A DNA stretch of 64,000 nt from the IMG/VR virus record IMGVR_UViG_3300034105_002437, positions 1 through 64,000 of that record. One strand, 5' to 3'. This document shows, piece after piece, positions 18,861 through 27,418 of the stretch. A model generated the notes under the pieces. The model was not told the origin of the DNA. It worked only from the letters and a program-made list of their open reading frames with translations, and did not search any database. The stretch is from a virus. Position 1 is the first letter of the stretch. Every line of letters begins with the position of its first letter. Position numbers and translations under genes: made by a program.

Positions 18861-20548
18861 GTGGTGATTTAAGATTTGGTGAAGCGTATAGAGATAATCC
18901 TTTACTTAAAAAAGCTGGCGTCAAGGTAGAATATACTCAAGAACAAGTTGATGAATACATTAAGTGTAAAAACGACCCAATCTATTTTGCAAAAAATTAT
19001 ATCAAAATTGTGAACGTTGATGAGGGTTTGATTAATTTTAGTATGTGGCCGTTTCAAGAGGAAATGCTTAAATTATTTGCAAGCAATCGTTTTGTTATTA
19101 CCAAATGTCCCCGTCAGGTTGGTAAGACAACCACAACTGTTGCATATATGTTGTGGGAAACTATCTTCAAAGATACACAAAACTGTGCAGTATTGGCCAA
19201 CAAAGGTTCTTTGGCAAGAGATATTTTGGCCAAGTATCAACTTGCATATGAAAATCTACCTATGTGGTTGCAACAAGGTGTGGTTACCTGGAACAAAGGT
19301 AACGTAGAACTAGAGAATGGTTCTAAGATTATTGCTGCATCCACATCAAGTTCCGCCATTCGTGGTGGTGCATTTAACATTGTATTCTTGGACGAATTTG
19401 CTTTCGTTCCAACAAATATTGCGGAAGAATTCTTTAACTCTGTTTACCCTGTAATTTCATCAGGTAAAAAGACAAAAATTATTATTGTGTCTACACCTAA
19501 TGGTATGAATCTATTCTACAAACTGTGGATGGATTCAATCAACAAGAAGAATGATTATAAACCATTTGAAATTCACTGGTCTATGGTACCAGGTCGTGAC
19601 GAAAAATGGAAAGAAGAAACAATCCGAAACACCTCAGAGAGACAATTCAAACAAGAGTTTGAAACCGAGTTCTTGGGTTCTTCTAACACATTGGTTTCGG
19701 GTTACAAGTTGCAACAATTGGTCTATGTAGATCCAGTTGCCAACCACGATTTGTTAAAAATCTATGAACATCCAGTCAAAGAAGGTGTCAACGAATCTAA
19801 ATCCGACCACCTATATTGTATAACAGTGGATGTATCTGAGGGTAAGAACCTAGACAGTTCAGCGTTTTCTGTTATTGACATTTCGCAGACACCATACAAA
19901 CAGGTGGCCACATATAAGAGTTCGTCTATCACACCAATATTGTTTCCTACGGTCATCTACAATACAGCCAGATACTACAACGATGCATATATTCTGGTAG
20001 AAATTAATAACAATCCACAAGTGGCAGACTCTTTACACTCGGATTTTGAATATGAGAATCTGTGGAAAATATTTACAGGCAACAAGAAACCCCAACAATT
20101 GTCTGCTGGTTTTGCTCGGGGCATTCAAATGGGTCTAAAAATGTCACCACAAGTCAAGGCAATTGGTTGTTCCAACCTAAAAACTTTGATTGAAGGTGAC
20201 AAACTATTGATAAATGACTTTGATACCTATTCGGAATTAACAACTTTTGTTCAACAAAAGAATTCTTTTTCTGCGGAAGAAGGTGCAAATGATGACATGG
20301 TAATGTCTTTAGTTATTTTTTCATGGGTAACAACTCAACAATACTTTAAAGAAATTGTCAACCACGACATTCGCAAACAAATTCAACTGGAAAATATGAA
20401 CCAGATGGACGATGATGTTCTACCCGCACCAATTATTGAAGATGGTTTAGAACATGATTTTGAGATAGTGGGTGGAGACCTGTGGGAAGTTGCAGACGGT
20501 TCAGAAGTATATTCAAACTTTACAAAAAAGATGATGGATCGGTTGTAA
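18857..20548 (+). CDS. 17: Terminase large subunit, T4 gp17-like
   Basis: DNA-packaging ATPase and nuclease that works at the portal. Walker A lies at about residues 86-93 (PRQVGKTT), Walker B near 174-183 (NIVFLDEFAF), with a coupling-motif-like STPNG segment near 214. The C-terminal nuclease domain starts near 320 with an acidic VDVSEGKNLDSSAF segment and has a second acidic cluster in EEGANDDMVMSL (about 473-484). All catalytic elements appear intact. Length of 563 is a little below T4 gp17 (610). Lies directly after gp16 and before the sheath gene. No intein or frameshift is evident. Confidence 0.95.
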   Translation: MSGDLRFGEAYRDNPLLKKAGVKVEYTQEQVDEYIKCKNDPIYFAKNYIKIVNVDEGLINFSMWPFQEEMLKLFASNRFVITKCPRQVGKTTTTVAYMLWETIFKDTQNCAVLANKGSLARDILAKYQLAYENLPMWLQQGVVTWNKGNVELENGSKIIAASTSSSAIRGGAFNIVFLDEFAFVPTNIAEEFFNSVYPVISSGKKTKIIIVSTPNGMNLFYKLWMDSINKKNDYKPFEIHWSMVPGRDEKWKEETIRNTSERQFKQEFETEFLGSSNTLVSGYKLQQLVYVDPVANHDLLKIYEHPVKEGVNESKSDHLYCITVDVSEGKNLDSSAFSVIDISQTPYKQVATYKSSSITPILFPTVIYNTARYYNDAYILVEINNNPQVADSLHSDFEYENLWKIFTGNKKPQQLSAGFARGIQMGLKMSPQVKAIGCSNLKTLIEGDKLLINDFDTYSELTTFVQQKNSFSAEEGANDDMVMSLVIFSWVTTQQYFKEIVNHDIRKQIQLENMNQMDDDVLPAPIIEDGLEHDFEIVGGDLWEVADGSEVYSNFTKKMMDRL

Positions 20549-20559
20549 ATCCGGCCTTT

Positions 20560-20567
20560 CATAAATA
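20560..20567 (+). promoter_or_regulatory. Late promoter-like box (CATAAATA)
   Basis: One mismatch from TATAAATA. It is 49 bases upstream of the tail-sheath start, in the short gap after the gp17 stop. Confidence 0.6.
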
Positions 20568-20615
20568 CACATATGGTATTTTGCCAAAAGAACATAATAA
20601 TTCAAGGAGAATAAA

Positions 20616-22301
20616 ATGGCATTTCAAATCTCTCCAGGCGTAAATGTATCTGAGATCGACCTAACTACAGTCGTTCCATCAGTACAAACTACGACCGGTG
20701 CATTTGCTGGAACATTTCAATGGGGTCCAGCAAATAAAATCAAATTGATTGGTGACGAAATAACACTAGCTAGCACATTCGGTAAACCAGACTCAACTAC
20801 ATCAACATCGTTTTTTACTTGTTCCAATTTCTTGGCTTACGGCAACAGTTTAAATGTTGTCAGAGCTGTTGGTGATGCATCGTATAACGCATCAAGCGCT
20901 TCAGCTATATTAATAAAAAATGAAGATATTTATGAAATTACATATTTGTTGTCAGGTAACTCCAATACATACGGATCTTTCGTTGCAAGATATCCAGGTG
21001 CACTAGGTAATTCTTTGAAAGTTTCTGTTTGTGCTAAAGCAAGTCTTTTCTCAGGTTGGACATATGCTTCATATTTTACATCTGCACCAGGCACATCAGA
21101 ATATGCAACGTCTGTAGGTGGTTCTCTTGATGAAATGCACATTGTTGTTATTGATGAAGATGGCTTTTTCACTGGTGTTAAAGGAACAGTTTTGGAAACA
21201 TATGGTTTCCTTTCAGCCGCATCTGACGCAGTAATTAATGGTGTTTCAAATTACTACAAACAAGTTATTTTTAATAACTCAAAATATGTTTATGCAATGG
21301 ATCCAGTTTCTTATTCTGATACAAATAGTACATGGGGCACAAGTGCAATCAATACTGTTTTTGTACAACCAACAGTAATTGCAAATATAAGTTTAAGTTC
21401 TGGTGTTACCAACGCACCATCAGATGGTAATATATCAAGTGCATATGACTTATTTGTTAACAAAGAAGCTGTTGACATTTCATTAGTATTGACTGGTGCT
21501 CATAGTGTTACAGTTCAACAATATGTAATCGACAATGTTGCCATCACTAGAGCAGATTGTGTGGCGTTTGTTTCTCCAAGATACTCAGACGTTGTTAACC
21601 AAGCTGGAAGTGAATCTACTAATATCACAAACTGGTTAGGTTCATTATCAAGAGCATCTTCATATGTTGTTGCAGATTCTGGATGGAAGTATCAACTAGA
21701 CAAATACAACAACGTTTATCGTTGGATGCCATTGAATGCTGACATTGCAGGTTTGTGTGTTAACACAGATACAGTAAGAGATCCATGGTTCTCACCTGCT
21801 GGTCTGAATCGTGGTGCGATCAAGAACTGTGTTAAATTGGCATGGAATCCAACCAAAACATTCCGTGATGCGTTGTATAAACAAGGTGTAAACCCTGTTG
21901 TTTCATTTCCAGGCCAAGGCACATTGTTGTTTGGTGATAAAACATTGTTGGCCAAACCATCTGCATTTGACAGAATCAATGTCCGTAGATTGTTTATTGT
22001 CTTGGAAAAAGCAATTGCACAAGCCGCAAAATATTCATTGTTTGAATTGAACGATGAGTTTACCCGTGCTCAGTTTGTTGCTTTAGTAGTTCCGTTCTTG
22101 CGTGACATTCAAGGTCGCCGTGGTATTACTGATTTCAAAGTTGTTTGTGATTCAACAAACAATACAGCACAAGTAATTGACAGCAATCAATTTGTTGGTG
22201 ATATCTACATCAAACCTGCTCGTTCAATTAACTACATTCAGTTGAACTTTGTTGCTGTTGGAACTGGTGTTGACTTCACTACAGTTGTTGGCGCAGCCTA
22301 A
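20616..22301 (+). CDS. 18: Tail sheath protein, T4 gp18-like
   Basis: Contractile sheath subunit. The N-terminus SPGVNVSEIDLTTVVP and the following TTGAFAGTFQWGPANK are the standard myovirus sheath opening. The C-terminal quarter has the conserved RRLFIVLEKAIAQAAKY segment (about 451-470) and ends with the D-I-Y-I-K-P-A-R-SINYI strand that interlocks neighbouring subunits. 561 residues against 659 in T4; the central protruding domain is shorter. AAGGAG precedes the ATG by 7 bases and a late promoter box is upstream, consistent with high late expression. Confidence 0.95.
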   Translation: MAFQISPGVNVSEIDLTTVVPSVQTTTGAFAGTFQWGPANKIKLIGDEITLASTFGKPDSTTSTSFFTCSNFLAYGNSLNVVRAVGDASYNASSASAILIKNEDIYEITYLLSGNSNTYGSFVARYPGALGNSLKVSVCAKASLFSGWTYASYFTSAPGTSEYATSVGGSLDEMHIVVIDEDGFFTGVKGTVLETYGFLSAASDAVINGVSNYYKQVIFNNSKYVYAMDPVSYSDTNSTWGTSAINTVFVQPTVIANISLSSGVTNAPSDGNISSAYDLFVNKEAVDISLVLTGAHSVTVQQYVIDNVAITRADCVAFVSPRYSDVVNQAGSESTNITNWLGSLSRASSYVVADSGWKYQLDKYNNVYRWMPLNADIAGLCVNTDTVRDPWFSPAGLNRGAIKNCVKLAWNPTKTFRDALYKQGVNPVVSFPGQGTLLFGDKTLLAKPSAFDRINVRRLFIVLEKAIAQAAKYSLFELNDEFTRAQFVALVVPFLRDIQGRRGITDFKVVCDSTNNTAQVIDSNQFVGDIYIKPARSINYIQLNFVAVGTGVDFTTVVGAA

Positions 22302-22307
22302 TAAATA
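22300..22307 (+). promoter_or_regulatory. Late promoter-like box (AATAAATA)
   Basis: One mismatch from TATAAATA, overlapping the gp18 stop codon and 22 bases before the tail-tube start. Confidence 0.5.
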
Positions 22308-22328
22308 AAACGACAATAGGAGAATACA

Positions 22329-22871
22329 ATGGCATTCAACGTAGCAGAATTTAGAGCGAATATGATTGGTGACGGAGCCCGTCCTAATCTGTTCTCAGTC
22401 TCTTTAGTTTTTCCAACACTAGCCGTAAACGGCGCACTAGCTGGTCAGAAAGTTAATTTCATGGCCAAAGCTGCACAACTACCAGGTTCAACAATTGGTA
22501 CTGTACCAGTTTTTTACTTTGGTCGTGAGATGAAGTTTCCTGGTAACAGAACTTTTGCCGACTGGACATTGACAATCATCAACGATGAAGATTTCGCAAT
22601 ACGAAATTCTTTAGAATCTTGGATGAATGCAATCAACAGCCATGCAACTAATGTCCGTTCTGGTGCTGCAATTGGTTCAACAGGTTACTCTGTAGATGCA
22701 AGTGTGACACAATACGGCAAGACAGGAAATGAGCTTAAGAAATACAACTTTGTTGGTATGTTCCCACTAGACTTGGCACCAATTGATTTGGATTGGGGTT
22801 CAAATGATGCAATTGAAGAATACACTTGTACGTTTGCTTACCAATTCTGGGAAACAAATACAACAACTTGA
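22329..22871 (+). CDS. 19: Tail tube protein, T4 gp19-like
   Basis: Inner tail-tube subunit. The 180-residue product shows the typical sequence GARPNLFSVSLVFP, KAAQLPGSTIGTVPV, FYFGREMKFPGNRTFADW and TIINDEDFAIRNSLESWMNAINSH, the last almost identical to T4 gp19. Follows gp18 as in T4 and ends just before a strong terminator, so the gp18-gp19 pair forms its own late transcription unit. AGGAG is 7 bases upstream of the ATG. Confidence 0.95.
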   Translation: MAFNVAEFRANMIGDGARPNLFSVSLVFPTLAVNGALAGQKVNFMAKAAQLPGSTIGTVPVFYFGREMKFPGNRTFADWTLTIINDEDFAIRNSLESWMNAINSHATNVRSGAAIGSTGYSVDASVTQYGKTGNELKKYNFVGMFPLDLAPIDLDWGSNDAIEEYTCTFAYQFWETNTTT

Positions 22872-22878
22872 TATATGC

Positions 22879-22907
22879 GGAGGGCCTTGGGCCCTCCATG
22901 TTTTTTT
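22879..22907 (+). terminator. Intrinsic terminator after gp19
   Basis: Perfect 8-bp GC-rich stem GGAGGGCC / GGCCCTCC with a 3-base loop, followed shortly by a run of seven T. Begins 8 bases after the tail-tube stop. Confidence 0.9.
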
Positions 22908-22930
22908 GATTTTATAATTACACACAAAAT

Positions 22931-24661
22931 ATGGCAAATACAAACAAGTTCTCACTGTTCGGTTTTACAATTTCTCGTCAACAAGATGAGGATGATAAAG
23001 TCGTTCAACAATCTTTTGCGCCACCAACTTCGGATGACGGCGCATTAACTATTACATCTGCCGCTTACTACGGTACATATGTTGACTTAGATGGCACCGC
23101 AAAGAATGAGGTAGAACTTATTTCTCGTTACCGTGAAATGGCAATGCAACCAGAAATTGAATCTGCGATAGATGACATAGTTAATGAAGCTATTGTACAA
23201 AATGATGATGGCAAAATTACTGAAATTGTTTTAGATGATTTAAAACAACCAGATAAAATTAAGAAGGCCATTAAAGAAGAATTCAATACCATTCTTCGTT
23301 TGTTTAATTATCAAAATATGGCACAAGATATTTTCCGCCGTTATTATGTTGACGGCAGAATGTATTATCACCTTATTATTGATCGTGAGAACCCACAAGA
23401 AGGTATTAAAGAGTTAAGATATATTGATCCACGTAGATTGCGTAAAGTGCGTGAGATTAAGAAACAAAAAGATGAACGCACAGGTGTGGAGATTATGAAC
23501 CCTGTAAATGAGTACTACATCTACAATGACAAGGTAGTCTCAGGATCAGCCTCAAACTTTGGACCAGTCGGTACACGCATCACAACAGATTCGATCATCT
23601 CGGTGGTTTCTGGCCTTATGGATTCACGTAGGGCAGTTGTGTTGTCATATCTACACAAGGCAATCAAGCCATTGAATCAATTAAGGATGATTGAAGATGC
23701 AACAGTTATCTATAGGATTTCACGTGCTCCTGAACGCCGTATCTTTTATATTGACGTTGGTAATCTTCCTAAATTAAAAGCGGAACAATACCTCCGTGAC
23801 ATTATGGTCAAGTATAAGAACAAACTTGTCTATGATGCAAACACAGGTGAAGTCCGTGATGACCGCAAGTTTATGTCCATGATGGAAGACTTTTGGTTAC
23901 CACGTAGAGAAGGTGGCAAAGGTACAGAGATTACTACACTACCAGGTGGACAAAACCTAGGTGAGTTGGAAGATGTTAAGTACTTTCAAAAGAAATTATA
24001 CGGTGCATTGTGTGTACCAGTTTCTAGATTAGAACCGAATCAAAGTTTTTCTCTTGGTCGTACCTCAGAGATTACTAGAGATGAATTGAAGTTCTCCAAA
24101 TTTGTTGATAGACTACGTAACAAATTTTCGGATGTTTTTGACCAGGCTCTTCGTGTACAGTGTGTACTTAAAGGCATATGTACCAATGAAGAATGGAACT
24201 TGTTTAAAGAACACATTCACTATGATTTTATCAGAGATAATAATTTCTCCGAATTAAAAGAATCGGAATTAATTAATCAAAGATTGTCTTTGTTGGGTGC
24301 AGTCGATCCTTATACGGGCCGGTATTTTTCACAAAAGTGGATACAACAAAATGTGTTGCGTTTATCGGATGATGAGATTGAAGAAATGCAGGAACAAATT
24401 GACAAAGAAAAAGAAATGGGTCTTGGTTTGCCAGTTGCAGTAACTAACGATGTTGCACAACAACAAATGATGGGTCAGGTTCAAACTGACCAAATGGTAC
24501 AACAGGCAAAGTTGATGCCCGATCAAGGTCAAGCTGATGGAGGTTCTGGTGGTTCTACATCAGCCAGCCCAAAAGCAAAGAGTTCTAGTGGTTCGAAGCC
24601 AGTTAAAGGTGATTTGAGTTTAGAAGATACTACCTTCACTAGATTAAAACGCATATTATAA
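22931..24661 (+). CDS. 20: Portal vertex protein, T4 gp20-like
   Basis: Dodecameric portal through which DNA is packaged. The 576-residue product has the conserved opening AYYGTYVDLDG, then REMAMQPEIESAIDDIVNEAIV, RRYYVDGRMYYH, and DPRRLRKVREIKK. In the middle it has the LRMIEDATVIYRISRAPERR and WLPRREGGKGTEITTLPGG motifs characteristic of gp20. The C-terminal ~70 residues are a low-complexity Gln/Ser/Gly/Lys linker ending in a conserved short basic tail. 52 residues longer than T4 gp20 (524). Preceded by a terminator, so it probably starts a new late transcript. Confidence 0.95.
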   Translation: MANTNKFSLFGFTISRQQDEDDKVVQQSFAPPTSDDGALTITSAAYYGTYVDLDGTAKNEVELISRYREMAMQPEIESAIDDIVNEAIVQNDDGKITEIVLDDLKQPDKIKKAIKEEFNTILRLFNYQNMAQDIFRRYYVDGRMYYHLIIDRENPQEGIKELRYIDPRRLRKVREIKKQKDERTGVEIMNPVNEYYIYNDKVVSGSASNFGPVGTRITTDSIISVVSGLMDSRRAVVLSYLHKAIKPLNQLRMIEDATVIYRISRAPERRIFYIDVGNLPKLKAEQYLRDIMVKYKNKLVYDANTGEVRDDRKFMSMMEDFWLPRREGGKGTEITTLPGGQNLGELEDVKYFQKKLYGALCVPVSRLEPNQSFSLGRTSEITRDELKFSKFVDRLRNKFSDVFDQALRVQCVLKGICTNEEWNLFKEHIHYDFIRDNNFSELKESELINQRLSLLGAVDPYTGRYFSQKWIQQNVLRLSDDEIEEMQEQIDKEKEMGLGLPVAVTNDVAQQQMMGQVQTDQMVQQAKLMPDQGQADGGSGGSTSASPKAKSSSGSKPVKGDLSLEDTTFTRLKRIL

Positions 24662-24674
24662 TTAGGAGATAAAC

Positions 24675-24866
24675 ATGGCAACAGCAAGAGAAATAGTAGA
24701 CTATGCAGAACAAGATAACGCAAAAGAAATGCGGGATGCTTTGTATTCTGCATTGCAAGACAAGGTAATGGCGCACATTGAAGCACACAAACAAGTGGTT
24801 GCACAGAACATAATGAACCCACCAGAAGCAGCTGTTGAAGATGAAGCGATTCAAGCATCAGCTTAA
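24675..24866 (+). CDS. 67: Prohead core protein, gp67-like (63 aa)
   Basis: Small helical acidic protein directly after the portal gene, where T4 and cyanophages encode gp67 (80 residues in T4), a component of the prohead scaffold core. The central ALQDKVMAHIEAHKQVVAQ helix and the acidic C-terminus (EAAVEDEAIQ) fit that role. AGGAG lies 7 bases before the ATG. Homology to T4 gp67 is not visible residue by residue, so the name rests on position, size and charge. Confidence 0.65.
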   Translation: MATAREIVDYAEQDNAKEMRDALYSALQDKVMAHIEAHKQVVAQNIMNPPEAAVEDEAIQASA

Positions 24867-24880
24867 TTTTGTCATATTGG

Positions 24881-24888
24881 TATAAATA
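24881..24888 (+). promoter_or_regulatory. Late promoter, exact TATAAATA
   Basis: Exact match to the T4 late promoter consensus, 28 bases upstream of the 173-residue gene. Confidence 0.8.
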
Positions 24889-24915
24889 TTATTCAAACAA
24901 TAACAGGGATTTCAA

Positions 24916-25437
24916 ATGGCAAATGCATTTTCATATCAAGTCATTAAAGACACAACAGAACATGCCGTTATTAAGTTAACAGGCAAGTTTGATGGTACAG
25001 GACAAGAAGATAATCACTTTAGAATTACAGCTAATACGTTGTCGGGTGCATTAGATAGTTCCAAAGCAAATTTACTTTCATCAACCGCAAACACAGGACC
25101 ATTGGCATTTTATGGTTTGTCATTAAATCGTATGTGGTATGATTGTTCAACTGATGGTGATGTACAATTATTCTGGCACGCCGATACAGCTGTAACATTA
25201 ATGATATTGAACGGTAACGGTGAATATGACGGTGCCGGCAACTGGACAACAATTCCAAACAATGCAAAAGGTACCGCTGGTTGCAAAGGCGACATTGGTA
25301 TACAAACCCGTGGTATGGTTGCAAACAGTTCTTATACAATTGTACTAGAATTACGTAAAGACAATGAACACTACCAACGTGGACAGTTCAACGATCCTGC
25401 TGCCTTCAATTATGGTAGTTACGGAATAAGACCATAA
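24916..25437 (+). CDS. Putative virion protein of unknown function (173 aa)
   Basis: Not recognised. 173 residues, mostly beta by reading (VIKLTGKFDGTGQEDNHFRI, SYTIVLELRKDNEHYQRG), no signal peptide, no membrane segment. An exact late promoter sits just upstream and it lies inside the head-assembly cluster, between a gp67-like protein and the prohead protease, where T4 has gp68. The composition does not match the highly charged T4 gp68. I would guess a head decoration or minor capsid protein, but nothing in the sequence proves it. Confidence 0.65.
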   Translation: MANAFSYQVIKDTTEHAVIKLTGKFDGTGQEDNHFRITANTLSGALDSSKANLLSSTANTGPLAFYGLSLNRMWYDCSTDGDVQLFWHADTAVTLMILNGNGEYDGAGNWTTIPNNAKGTAGCKGDIGIQTRGMVANSSYTIVLELRKDNEHYQRGQFNDPAAFNYGSYGIRP

Positions 25438-25445
25438 GGACCAAC

Positions 25446-26090
25446 ATGAAACTCATTAAAGAAATTACCGAATCAGTAAACTATTTGGTGGAAGAAAATG
25501 ATGGAAAGAAAACTCTTTTCATTGAAGGTCCATTTTTAGTTTCTGAGAAGGTTAACAAAAACGGCCGCATGTATAAAGAAGAAACCATGCGTAAAGAAGT
25601 TGGTCGTTATGTAACCGAGTATGTTGATAAAAATCGTGCCTTTGGTGAACTGGGACATCCAGACACCCCATCTATCAATCTGGATCGTGTGTCTCACATT
25701 ATTGTGGGATTACGTCAAGAAGGAACTGCTTGGATAGGCAAAGCTAAAATTCTTGAAACACCAATGGGTAACATTGCAAGAAGTCTTATCGAAGGTGGCG
25801 CACAACTAGGTGTGTCTTCCCGTGGTATGGGTTCTCTCAAAGCTATCAACGGCGTTAACATAGTTCAAGATGACTTTCATCTGGCCACAGCGGCAGATAT
25901 TGTAGCAGACCCTTCTGCGCCTGGTGCTTTTGTACAAGGTATTATGGAAGGTAAAGAGTGGATGATGGTAAACGGATCATGGACTGAGGTTCAGTACGAA
26001 GAAGCTAAGAGAGAAATCAAACAAGCTTCTAGTAAAGACATTGAACGTGTAAGTTTAAAAATATTCGAAAACTTCATCAAAAAACTTTAA
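25446..26090 (+). CDS. 21: Prohead maturation protease, T4 gp21-like
   Basis: Serine protease (peptidase family U9/S77) that cleaves scaffold and capsid precursors inside the prohead. The catalytic-type His is in GELGHPD (about His71), and the Ser is in LGVSSRG (about Ser124/125), in the same order as in T4 gp21. The conserved SINLDRVSHII segment follows the His. 214 residues, matching T4 (212). Neighbouring scaffold (gp22) and capsid (gp23) genes supply its substrates. Confidence 0.93.
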   Translation: MKLIKEITESVNYLVEENDGKKTLFIEGPFLVSEKVNKNGRMYKEETMRKEVGRYVTEYVDKNRAFGELGHPDTPSINLDRVSHIIVGLRQEGTAWIGKAKILETPMGNIARSLIEGGAQLGVSSRGMGSLKAINGVNIVQDDFHLATAADIVADPSAPGAFVQGIMEGKEWMMVNGSWTEVQYEEAKREIKQASSKDIERVSLKIFENFIKKL

Positions 26091-26091
26091 T

Positions 26092-26099
26092 TATAAATA
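26092..26099 (+). promoter_or_regulatory. Late promoter, exact TATAAATA
   Basis: Exact late consensus starting just after the gp21 stop and 30 bases before the scaffold gene. Confidence 0.8.
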
Positions 26100-26128
26100 T
26101 CCAATATAAAATCAAGGAGATTCTCAAA

Positions 26129-27376
26129 ATGGGAAAATTTAATCTGACAGACGCCGCTAAATCAATTCTTACAGAAGGCGCAAAGGAAAACTTTGAAGCT
26201 TCTGTAGCTCGTGGCCACAAAGAAGGTTCATCTAAACTACCTACATCTGTTGCTTATGGCATGAAAGATGCTGGCGAAGTTGCTGGTGAAATCAAGAAAC
26301 AAGATGACGAAACTGGTGATTACACCAAAGGTGTTCCAACAGCTACACCTCCTGGCGCAACACCACCTGTCGGTTCACAACCTGGCAGCAAACTATCTGG
26401 TCCTGCCGATTCACAAGGTGCTGAACACAAAGCTGTTCAAGCAGCTGCAACAGACTATTCTGCCATTCGTGACAGAATTAAAGCTAAACTTGCACCACAA
26501 ATGATGCAAGCAAATCCAGGTGCAACATTCCAATCTTATGCTGAAGAAACAGAAGAAGAAGTTGTTGCTGAAGAAAGCCACGAAGATGCTGGTGAGGACA
26601 AAGCAATGATTAAGAAAATGATGAAGAAACAAAAAATGAAAGAACAGATGGACCAAGATGTTGGTGCATTACTTTCTGGTGAAGAATTGTCCGAAGAATT
26701 CAAAACAAAAGCAACCACAATTTTTGAAGCAGCCGTTATTGCTCGTTCACAAGCCATTTTGGAAGAAGTTGAAGAAGCAATGTACGAAGAATTCGAAGCT
26801 TCAGTTGAAGAGGTTAAGGAAGAATTGTCTAAGAAATTGGATGACTACATTAACTACATGTCAGAAGAATGGTTCAAAGAAAACCAATTGGCAATCGAAA
26901 AAGGACTACGTGCCGAAATCGTTGAAGATTTCATCCGTGGTATGAAAACTTTGTTCGAAGACCACTACATTGACATTCCAGAAGAAAAAGTAAACGTTGT
27001 CGAAGAATTGACAGACAAGGTTGAAGAATTGGAAGACTCATTAAACGAACAGATTCAGACTGCCGTTCAAATGAAGAAACAAATTAACGAATACAAAAAA
27101 ACAGAGGCTATACATGCAGTATGTGAAGGCCTAACGCAGACTCAAGTGGAGAAATTGAAATCACTCGCAGAGAGTGTTGATTTTACCACAGAAGAGGAAT
27201 TTGGTCGTAAATTGGAAACATTGGTAGATTCATACTTCCAGTCTCCAATTAAAGCGATTGAAAGTTCTGTATTGCACGAAGCAGTGGAAGTTGAGGAAGA
27301 CAAGAAGCCATCGGCATCTGTTGATCCTGAAATTGCACAGTACGCACAAACAATCTCTAAATCATTGGTTAAATAA
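26129..27376 (+). CDS. 22: Prohead scaffold core protein, T4 gp22-like
   Basis: Major internal scaffold, digested by gp21 during maturation. The 415-residue product is extremely rich in Glu and Lys, with long coiled-coil stretches (about residues 135-350, for example EEVEEAMYEEFEASVEEVKE) and a short conserved-looking N-terminus (FNLTDAAKSILTEGAKENF). The ILTE-G sequence there fits the (I/L)xE cleavage rule of T4-type prohead proteases. It is longer than T4 gp22 (269) because of an N-terminal Pro/Gly/Thr-rich segment (residues ~50-115). Confidence 0.9.
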   Translation: MGKFNLTDAAKSILTEGAKENFEASVARGHKEGSSKLPTSVAYGMKDAGEVAGEIKKQDDETGDYTKGVPTATPPGATPPVGSQPGSKLSGPADSQGAEHKAVQAAATDYSAIRDRIKAKLAPQMMQANPGATFQSYAEETEEEVVAEESHEDAGEDKAMIKKMMKKQKMKEQMDQDVGALLSGEELSEEFKTKATTIFEAAVIARSQAILEEVEEAMYEEFEASVEEVKEELSKKLDDYINYMSEEWFKENQLAIEKGLRAEIVEDFIRGMKTLFEDHYIDIPEEKVNVVEELTDKVEELEDSLNEQIQTAVQMKKQINEYKKTEAIHAVCEGLTQTQVEKLKSLAESVDFTTEEEFGRKLETLVDSYFQSPIKAIESSVLHEAVEVEEDKKPSASVDPEIAQYAQTISKSLVK

Positions 27377-27379
27377 ATA
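27372..27379 (+). promoter_or_regulatory. Late promoter-like box (AATAAATA)
   Basis: One mismatch from TATAAATA, overlapping the gp22 stop, 40 bases upstream of the capsid gene. Confidence 0.55.
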
Positions 27380-27418
27380 AACTTTACCAATAAAAGATAC
27401 TCATAAGGAGAACACTAA

